From Candidatus Poribacteria bacterium (GTDB lineage Bacteria > Poribacteria > WGA-4E > WGA-3G): a DNA stretch of 11,886 nt. The notes below the pieces were generated by a model. That model saw only the letters and a list, made by a program, of their open reading frames with translations, was not told the DNA's origin and did no database searches. Positions 6,819 through 11,886 of this stretch are shown here, piece by piece; position 1 is the stretch's first letter, and each line of letters opens with the position of its first letter. The DNA is taken from the NCBI GenBank assembly GCA_028824575.1, contig JAPPDN010000622.1:7288-19173 (forward strand). Reading direction: 5' to 3'. The position numbers and the translations under genes are program-made.

Positions 6819-6901
6819 TTCTTCTGAACGCTATTTCGCTATCCTTTTTCGCCTTTGCTGACTCTACATATATACGTACATATAACAGAGGTTTTGTTAG
6901 A

Positions 6902-8086
6902 ATGAAGTTTATTGAGGTTGCGGGAAAAAAGTTCAAATTGGCATCCCGATTTGCGCGGTTGTTCGCGTTTTTCATTGATGGAATATTCGTAGCAGGTGTG
7001 CTATCAATTTTGGTTTTTCTGTTCGATGCAATGGGTCCCGGTATTGGTCCCAGTCTTATTCGGATTGGATTGCTCAGTGCATTGCTGTGGACCCTGGGTC
7101 CTAAAACTAAAGTAGATGAAGATGTATTCCCTCTCGTTCAAATGTCTATAATTGGTCTTTTCGGACCGTGGCTGAACTATGGTTTAGATACTTTACTCTG
7201 GAGCGGTGCAGCAATAGGGGCAGCCATTCTGCTTTTTGTGGATGGCTTCGGCGATGGGCAAGGTCCTGGCAAGAAGCTGCTGTCCCTACAAGTACTTCGA
7301 TTGAAAAATGGTAAACCTTGCTCCTTTAAAGATTCTTTTGTTCGCCGTCTGACAAGCATCTTTCAACCCCTGGATTCCTTCTGGACATTTGGAAAACAAC
7401 GGCAGCGGATGGGAGATAAGTTAGCAGAAACGGTTGTGGTAAAGCTTGACCCAGAGCCAGAAGCGTTGGAACCTGAAACCGAAAATCCAGAGAAAATTTT
7501 AGAAAATGCCATCGTTGAGATGACAAACCGGCTTTCAGATGCACGCCAGAAAGTTGATGCCTCTATCGGGGTCGAAAAACTGTTTAAGAATGCTTATGAA
7601 GGTGCTATCGCCCAAGCGAGTGGATGGCAGGAGCGCGCTGTTATTAACCTGAAGGCGGGACGCGAAGATTTGGCGCGTGAAGACCTCGAAAAACGAAACG
7701 AATACCAACGATTAGCAGATCAATATAAAACACAGTGGGAAGATCAAAAACAGGTCGTTCAATCACTCAGCAACCTTCTTGAACATCTTCAACAGAAAAT
7801 GACAGAAGCTGAAGGGAAAAAGGCAGTTGTCGTTGCCCAACACAGAAACATTGATGCCGAAAGCCATATCCGTGAGATGCTGAAAGAAATGCAAGATAGT
7901 AAGACGTTTGAAACGCTGGCAAAGATGGAGCGGGACGCGACGGAGGCGGCTACTTTAGCGAAAGCCGCAGCTGAAGTAGATGTTGAATACCAAGACACGA
8001 AATTAGAACGCGATTTTGCGAGCTATGCTGAAGAAGCATCGCTTGACAAAGACCTCGCTGAGTTGAAGGCAAAATTCCAGAAGTAA
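6902..8086 (+). CDS. RDD membrane domain-PspA/IM30 fusion protein, copy A
   Basis: 394 residues from the ATG at 6902. An in-frame ATG at 6791 would add 37 residues encoded across the preceding hairpin and is rejected, because all three paralogues begin with the same short lead (about four residues, then AGKK-x-KL-x-SR). Residues 1-180 form an RDD-type membrane domain: SRFARLFAFFID (15-26), a first hydrophobic span (21-41), then VDGFGDGQGPGKKLLSLQV (113-131). Residues about 197-394 match PspA/IM30: KVDASIGVEK (217-226), W242, KAGREDLAREDLEKRNE (251-267), a long coiled coil, and the acidic-basic end DKDLAELKAK. Copy A has roughly 30 extra residues (about 60-95) with extra hydrophobic stretches, absent from copies B and C. 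The C-terminal domain should be cytoplasmic. Ribosome site is a modest AGAGG ten bases upstream. Role inferred: membrane-tethered scaffold in envelope stress or remodelling. Confidence 0.85.
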   Translation: MKFIEVAGKKFKLASRFARLFAFFIDGIFVAGVLSILVFLFDAMGPGIGPSLIRIGLLSALLWTLGPKTKVDEDVFPLVQMSIIGLFGPWLNYGLDTLLWSGAAIGAAILLFVDGFGDGQGPGKKLLSLQVLRLKNGKPCSFKDSFVRRLTSIFQPLDSFWTFGKQRQRMGDKLAETVVVKLDPEPEALEPETENPEKILENAIVEMTNRLSDARQKVDASIGVEKLFKNAYEGAIAQASGWQERAVINLKAGREDLAREDLEKRNEYQRLADQYKTQWEDQKQVVQSLSNLLEHLQQKMTEAEGKKAVVVAQHRNIDAESHIREMLKEMQDSKTFETLAKMERDATEAATLAKAAAEVDVEYQDTKLERDFASYAEEASLDKDLAELKAKFQK

Positions 8087-8220
8087 GAACCTTGTCCGGA
8101 CGTAGCAACACAAATATAGAAAAGTTATAAGATTCTGAACGTGTCTCCAAAATCAACACTCTCTTCTCCAACTTGTTGAGACACAATTAAGACCACATAG
8201 AACAAAGGATGAAGTCATCA

Positions 8221-9312
8221 ATGAAGTCTATTAAGATTGCGGGCAAGAAAATCAAATTGGGATCACGACTGGCGCGCTTATACGCGCTCTTCATAGATTT
8301 AACCTCGCTAACCGTCGTGCAAATAATTGCGCTCTGCTTAATGCGGTTGATAGGACACATTATTTCTCCGTCAATGTGGAATCATCCAGCAACTGGTTGG
8401 CAAAGTTTCATATTAGGCACTTTTGTTTTTAGCAGCATAGCTCTATGGGTGTTCGGTCTCTTTTTCTTAGACGGGTTCAGAAAAGGACAAGGTTTCGGCA
8501 AAAAATTGCTATCCTTACAAGTCCTTCGTTTGAAAGATGGCAAACCGTGTACTTTCAAAGATGCTTTTCTTCGCCGCTTCTCGGGTCTCCTCCAACCCTT
8601 TGACTTACTCTGGTTCCTTGGTAAAAAACAGCAACGCCTCGGAGATAAGTTCGCAGAGACGGTTGTTGTGGAATTTGAACCGGAACCGGAACAGACTGAA
8701 GGTGAAACCGAAGACCCAGAGCAGGTTTTAGAGAATGCCATCGCTGAAATGAAAAACCGTCTCGCGGAGGCGCGGGAGAAGGTTGATGCCTCTATTGGGG
8801 TCGAAAAACAGTTTCAAGATGCTTACGAAGGTGCGGTTCTGCAAGCGGATCGGTGGCAAGATCGCGCTGTTATTTCCCTGAAAGCCGGACGTGAGGATTT
8901 GGCACGCGAAGATTTGGAAAAACGGAATGAATACCGGCAACTGGCAGACGACTATAAAACACAGTGGGAAGAACAGAAACAGATCGTCCGATCACTGAGC
9001 GATATCTTGGAGCATCTCCAGCAGAAGATGACGGAAACACAAGGAAAAAAAGCATCCGCGGTCGCGAAACATAGAAACGTTGATGCTGAAATCCATCTGC
9101 GCGAGATGTTGGAAGAGATTCAGGACAACAAGACATTTGAGACGCTTGCAAAGATGGAGCAAGACGCGACTGAGGCGGCTACTTTGGCGAAAGCCGCAGC
9201 AGAGGTAGATGTTACGTATCAAGATGCGAAATTAGCGCGTGAATTCGCGGGTTACGCTGAAGAAGCATCGATTGACAAGGACCTTGCCGAATTAAAAGCA
9301 AAAGTGCAGTAG
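8221..9312 (+). CDS. RDD membrane domain-PspA/IM30 fusion protein, copy B
   Basis: 363 residues from 8221. The earlier in-frame ATG at 8209 directly touches the AGG of the ribosome site (8206-8208) and is less likely; the chosen start matches the N-terminus of its paralogues. The RDD domain spans about 10-152: SRLARLYALFID (15-26), two hydrophobic spans (about 20-44 and 62-83), then LDGFRKGQGFGKKLLSLQV (83-101), giving an even number of spans so both ends face the cytoplasm. An acidic linker (about 151-166, EPEPEQTEGETEDPE) leads to the PspA-like domain (167-363), with Trp212, KAGREDLARE (221-230) and the same C-terminal DKDLAELKAK. It lies 134 bases after copy A and only 27 bases before the 101-residue gene, with which it is probably cotranscribed. 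No T-run terminator was seen between A and B. Confidence 0.87.
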   Translation: MKSIKIAGKKIKLGSRLARLYALFIDLTSLTVVQIIALCLMRLIGHIISPSMWNHPATGWQSFILGTFVFSSIALWVFGLFFLDGFRKGQGFGKKLLSLQVLRLKDGKPCTFKDAFLRRFSGLLQPFDLLWFLGKKQQRLGDKFAETVVVEFEPEPEQTEGETEDPEQVLENAIAEMKNRLAEAREKVDASIGVEKQFQDAYEGAVLQADRWQDRAVISLKAGREDLAREDLEKRNEYRQLADDYKTQWEEQKQIVRSLSDILEHLQQKMTETQGKKASAVAKHRNVDAEIHLREMLEEIQDNKTFETLAKMEQDATEAATLAKAAAEVDVTYQDAKLAREFAGYAEEASIDKDLAELKAKVQ

Positions 9313-9339
9313 AGAAAAAAAGCCGAAAGGAGTTTCATA

Positions 9340-9645
9340 ATGTTTATTGAGATCATCAATCCGGATGAAAGGTATAAGAATTCTTACCGAGGGATGGTGA
9401 ATATTGAGTATGTCCATCAGATTAAAATAATTAGGGGAAGACATCGTCAGTATGAATTACACATTAATCTGTCAAACTCGCCCAGTATAGAACTGATTGG
9501 TACAAAAGAAGAGTGCGAGCAATTCTACGCGGAACTGAAAGTGGTATTGAAAACGCATAAACAATTGTCCACAACCGATACGCTTATTTTTCCACCGCAA
9601 TTGCCATCACAACCCCCAACAGACGTGGATGAAGAAGAGGTCTGA
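9340..9645 (+). CDS. Small protein of unknown function within the RDD-PspA cluster
   Basis: 101 residues; I do not recognise a family. AAAGGAG (9326-9332) lies seven bases before the ATG, a strong ribosome site. The pattern is strand-rich at first (MFIEIINP; GMVNIEYVHQIKII; YELHINLS; SIELIGT) and then has one amphipathic helix (about 56-71, EECEQFYAELKVVLKT), a small beta-sheet-plus-helix fold reminiscent of PH-like or FlbD-like proteins. It ends in a flexible Pro- and acid-rich tail (PPQLPSQPPTDVDEEEV). There is no signal peptide or membrane span, so it should be cytosolic, where it could meet the PspA-like domains. It sits 27 bases after copy B, and its end overlaps the ribosome site of a 10-codon ORF leading to copy C. 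A partner role is inferred from position only. Confidence 0.78.
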   Translation: MFIEIINPDERYKNSYRGMVNIEYVHQIKIIRGRHRQYELHINLSNSPSIELIGTKEECEQFYAELKVVLKTHKQLSTTDTLIFPPQLPSQPPTDVDEEEV

Positions 9646-9647
9646 TC

Positions 9648-9680
9648 ATGTCTCGTCCTCCTTCTGAAACTGATCCGTAG
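9648..9680 (+). CDS. Candidate 10-codon leader peptide MSRPPSETDP
   Basis: The ATG is preceded at seven bases by AGAGG (9636-9640, inside the end of the 101-residue gene) and the frame stops at TAG 9678-9680. Its two proline codons and neighbours (CCTCCTTCTG, 9657-9666) are the exact complement of the segment covering copy C's ribosome site. A ribosome on this ORF would therefore open or hold that pairing. Such a short ORF could occur by chance; the overlap with the pairing arm is what makes it notable. Confidence 0.35.
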   Translation: MSRPPSETDP

Positions 9681-9730
9681 CACTTATTAGCATCTTTTTT
9701 AGCAAGCGCAAATTCTAATACAGAAGGAGG
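9657..9730 (+). promoter_or_regulatory. Anti-Shine-Dalgarno pairing that can sequester copy C's ribosome site
   Basis: CCTCCTTCTG (9657-9666) and CAGAAGGAGG (9721-9730) are perfectly complementary over 10 bases, separated by 54 bases. The downstream arm contains AAGGAGG, the unusually strong ribosome site of copy C (start ATG 9742). In the mRNA the upstream arm copies the 16S anti-Shine-Dalgarno core CCUCCUU. Closing the stem would hide the ribosome site; translation of the overlapping leader ORF could free it. The long loop lowers stability, so the effect is a prediction. Confidence 0.45.
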
Positions 9731-9741
9731 TGTTTCCAACA

Positions 9742-10860
9742 ATGTCCATTATTAAGGTTGCGGGGAAAAAATTCAAATTGGCATCCCGATGGACGCGACT
9801 GGGCGCATTCTTATTAGACGTAGGACTCCTGGGTTTCTGTCAAGCTCTTTTAATTTTTCTCGGTTTGGTGCTATTTGAAGTTTTTGATAGTTTTGGAGGC
9901 TTTCGTGACGCGTCAAATATGACATCGGTGAGTGTCGCAACCCTAAGTGTTGTTTTGTGGTTATACGGTCTGTTTTTTATGGATGGATTCCAGAAGGGGG
10001 GTGGGTTTGGCAAGAAACTCTTATCGCTACAGACAATCCGTTTGGAGGACGGAGAACCTGCGAACTTTAAAGATGCCTTCGTTCGTCGGTTCGTAGGCAT
10101 ATTCCAACCCGTTGACTGGCTGTTTGCAACGGGAAAAGAGAAACAGCGGATGGGCGATAAGCTTGCCAAGACCGTTGTTGTTAAGTTAGACACAAAACAG
10201 ATTGAATTTGTGACTGAAGATGAAACTGAACCTGCGATTAAAAATAGAGCCGCAACAACCGATCTGGAAAAGGTATTAGGCGATGTCATCCATGAAATCA
10301 CAGATCGGTTTTCGGAAGCAAAACAGAAGGTTGATGCCTCCATTGGCATTGAAAAACAGTTTCAAAACGCCCACGAGGGAGCGATTGCACAGGCAGCACG
10401 GTGTGAGGAGCGAGCATCTATTGCTATTCAAGCCGGACGAGAGGATCTCGCACGGGAAGATTTGGCACAACGGAATGAATACCGACGACTCGCAAGCAAC
10501 TATAAAGCCCAATGGAATGAACAGAAACGGGTTGTGACACATCTGACAACGCTCTTTGAAACGCTGCAGCAAAAAACCGAGGAGACAGAAAGAAAAAGGG
10601 ATCAGGTCATCGCACAGCACACAAATGTTGATGCTCACGAACATCTACATCAAGCGTTGACAGAGCTCCAAGATAGCAAGGCTTTTGAGATTCTGAGGCA
10701 AGTGGAGCAAAACGTCACCGAAGCTGCCGCCTTAGCACGCGCGGCTTCTGAGGTAGACGTAGCGTTCAAAGATGTGAAACTGCATCGTGAATTCTCAAAC
10801 TATGCAGAAGACGCATCCATTGACAAAGACCTCGCCGAATTAAAGGCGAAATTACAATAG
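9742..10860 (+). CDS. RDD membrane domain-PspA/IM30 fusion protein, copy C
   Basis: 372 residues from the ATG at 9742, which follows AAGGAGGTG (9724-9732). A GTG at 9730 is in frame but lies inside that ribosome site, so it is rejected. RDD domain: SRWTRLGAFLLD (15-26), hydrophobic spans at about 21-47 and 63-80, then MDGFQKGGGFGKKLLSLQT (80-98). A longer linker (about 150-173) than in copy B precedes the PspA-like domain (174-372), with QAGREDLAREDLAQRNEY (230-247) and the shared end DKDLAELKAK. It is the most diverged copy: the Trp before the GREDLARE helix is Cys221, and several charged positions differ. Frame and motifs are intact and many differences from A and B are at third codon positions, which suggests selection on the protein. 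A sulfatase gene begins 42 bases downstream. Confidence 0.87.
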   Translation: MSIIKVAGKKFKLASRWTRLGAFLLDVGLLGFCQALLIFLGLVLFEVFDSFGGFRDASNMTSVSVATLSVVLWLYGLFFMDGFQKGGGFGKKLLSLQTIRLEDGEPANFKDAFVRRFVGIFQPVDWLFATGKEKQRMGDKLAKTVVVKLDTKQIEFVTEDETEPAIKNRAATTDLEKVLGDVIHEITDRFSEAKQKVDASIGIEKQFQNAHEGAIAQAARCEERASIAIQAGREDLAREDLAQRNEYRRLASNYKAQWNEQKRVVTHLTTLFETLQQKTEETERKRDQVIAQHTNVDAHEHLHQALTELQDSKAFEILRQVEQNVTEAAALARAASEVDVAFKDVKLHREFSNYAEDASIDKDLAELKAKLQ

Positions 10861-10902
10861 GCGCGATGTCTTATCGCCATACCCCACTCAGGAGTTGTTA
10901 GA

Positions 10903-11886
10903 ATGGACACACACACCTCTCCAAACATTGTCTTTATCATGGCAGACGATATGGGATACGGTGATGTCGGCTGCTATAACCCAGACACAAAAATTCCGAC
11001 CCCGAATATGGATAAACTCGCGCAGGAGGGCATCCGTTTTACGGACGCACATTCCCCTTCCGCTGTCTGCACACCAACACGCTACGGCGTTTTAACAGGT
11101 CGATATTGCTGGCGAAGTCGTCTCAAACATGGTGTACTTTACGGCTACGAACCGCCGCTTATTGAACCCGAACGCTTGACAGTTGCTGGATTATTGAAAG
11201 AAGCGGGTTACAACACCGCCTGCGTCGGCAAGTGGCATCTCGGACTCGGGTTTTCGACGGTACCGGGATACGACTTCGACTTCAATGCCCCGCTGCCTTG
11301 GTCCAATGCGGGACGGGAACTCGAAGCGCATATTGATTTCACCGCACCACTCACCGGCGGCCCTGTGGATATCGGGTTTGACTATTTTTACGGGAATTCA
11401 GGGTGTCCGACCTGCCAACCGCCTTACGGTTTTATTGAGAACAACACATTTGTCGAAATTCCGAGCGTCTATCATGAAGTACCAGAGTTTACAAGCCGTC
11501 CCGGTATGATGACACCAGGGTGGGCGCATAAGGATGCGGATCCGATTATAGCACAGAAAGCCGTCGAATATATTGAAGGACAGGCTGATGCGGATGCCCC
11601 TTTCTTCCTCTATCTGACTCCCTCCGCACCGCATGAACCTTGTACAGAGGCTGTTGTACCAGACTTCGCACGCGGACAGAGCAGTGCTGGTCCCCGTGGT
11701 GATATGGTATGGCTTGTGGATTGGATGGTGGGTGAAGTTATGGATGCGTTAGAACGCACCGGCAAAACCGATGAGACGCTCATCTTTGTCACGAGTGATA
11801 ATGGCGCCCTGCCCGGTGACAGGATTCAGGGAGATAACAGCCCAATGCCGTATCACCTCTACGATCATAAATCTTGCGGGGACTGT
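10903..11886 (+). CDS. Type I sulfatase (arylsulfatase-like), 3' partial
   Basis: 328 codons are open to the right edge with no stop, so the C-terminus is missing. AGGAG (10890-10894) lies eight bases before the ATG. IVFIMADDMGYGD (9-21) gives the Asp15-Asp16 metal pair. CTPTRYGVLTGRY (56-68) is the C-x-P-x-R signature, with Cys56 as the formylglycine precursor and Arg60. GKWHLG (109-114) gives Lys110 and His112, SAPHEP (241-246) gives His244, and TSDNG (297-301) gives the distal ligands Asp299 and Asn300. All core active-site residues expected up to this point are present. No signal peptide is visible, as for the other sulfatase, so a cytoplasmic site is likely. It follows copy C by 42 bases on the same strand and may be read through from it, though a functional link is unproven. 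Substrate unknown. Confidence 0.93.
   Translation, partial: MDTHTSPNIVFIMADDMGYGDVGCYNPDTKIPTPNMDKLAQEGIRFTDAHSPSAVCTPTRYGVLTGRYCWRSRLKHGVLYGYEPPLIEPERLTVAGLLKEAGYNTACVGKWHLGLGFSTVPGYDFDFNAPLPWSNAGRELEAHIDFTAPLTGGPVDIGFDYFYGNSGCPTCQPPYGFIENNTFVEIPSVYHEVPEFTSRPGMMTPGWAHKDADPIIAQKAVEYIEGQADADAPFFLYLTPSAPHEPCTEAVVPDFARGQSSAGPRGDMVWLVDWMVGEVMDALERTGKTDETLIFVTSDNGALPGDRIQGDNSPMPYHLYDHKSCGDC

Larger units (their letters stand above)
6902..10860 (+). repeat. Tandem array of three paralogous RDD-PspA genes
   Basis: The three ORFs at 6902, 8221 and 9742 share start motif, domain order and end motif, and align along nearly their whole length, apart from the copy A membrane insertion and the copy C linker. 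The intergenic regions are not visibly similar. This fits old tandem duplication followed by divergence, with a 101-residue gene placed between copies B and C. Confidence 0.85.

Noticed and set aside
6855..6886. Possible promoter TTGCTG...TATAAC before copy A
   Set aside because: The 20-base spacer and poor -35 match make it unconvincing, although some promoter is expected here.
6791..6901. N-terminal extension of RDD-PspA copy A from an upstream ATG, resembling a signal sequence
   Set aside because: The extension is encoded by the terminator-like hairpin after the previous gene and is absent from both paralogues; the ATG at 6902 matches their N-termini.
8141..8184. GTGTCTC...GAGACAC inverted repeat between copies A and B
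   Set aside because: A 7-bp stem with a 30-nt loop and no T-run is too weak to call a terminator or operator.
9840..10349. A 169-codon minus-strand ORF opposite RDD-PspA copy C
   Set aside because: It is an antisense shadow; similar open frames occur opposite the other copies because they share codon patterns.
1..11886. CRISPR array, tRNA or rRNA genes
   Set aside because: No regularly spaced direct repeats, tRNA cloverleaf or rRNA-like segment was seen by eye on either strand.

Overview
The window (about 11.9 kb, roughly half GC) is a bacterial chromosome fragment with short operons, clear Shine-Dalgarno sites and many small intergenic hairpins. The gene mix is two sulfatases without signal peptides, two Gfo/Idh/MocA oxidoreductases, a zinc-dependent medium-chain dehydrogenase and a ThuA-like protein. 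That combination is common in glycan- and sugar-degrading lineages such as Candidatus Poribacteria and Planctomycetes. I favour a Poribacteria-like organism, but this is inferred from gene content; the window has no rRNA or other marker gene.

Left part (1-2420): a 5'-truncated dihydrodiol-dehydrogenase-like oxidoreductase that appears to have lost its catalytic Asp segment converges on a gene for a secreted, TapB-like protein. The 408-base gap that follows holds a good sigma-70-type promoter and, just downstream of it, a 152-bp non-coding element with 14-bp terminal inverted repeats and an exact 8-bp target duplication. This is a MITE-like insertion in the leader of a 66-residue small protein.

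Middle part (2422-6818): a sulfamidase-like sulfatase (+) converges on a two-gene operon on the minus strand (zinc dehydrogenase, then ThuA-like protein, 10 nt apart). Divergent from that operon is a complete Gfo/Idh/MocA oxidoreductase with its own promoter and terminator-like hairpin. Together these look like a module for desulfating and oxidising sugars or polyols. No substrate can be read from the sequence.

Right part (6902-11886): the most unusual region. Three tandem paralogues each join an N-terminal RDD membrane domain to a C-terminal PspA/IM30 (ESCRT-III-like) coiled-coil domain. A 101-residue unrecognised protein lies between the second and third copies. The third copy is preceded by a leader in which a 10-bp anti-Shine-Dalgarno segment, lying inside a 10-codon upstream ORF, can pair exactly with its ribosome binding site. 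A second sulfatase, cut by the window end, follows 42 nt downstream. The RDD-PspA array with its small partner is the best candidate here for an undescribed system, plausibly a membrane-anchored envelope-stress or membrane-remodelling apparatus.
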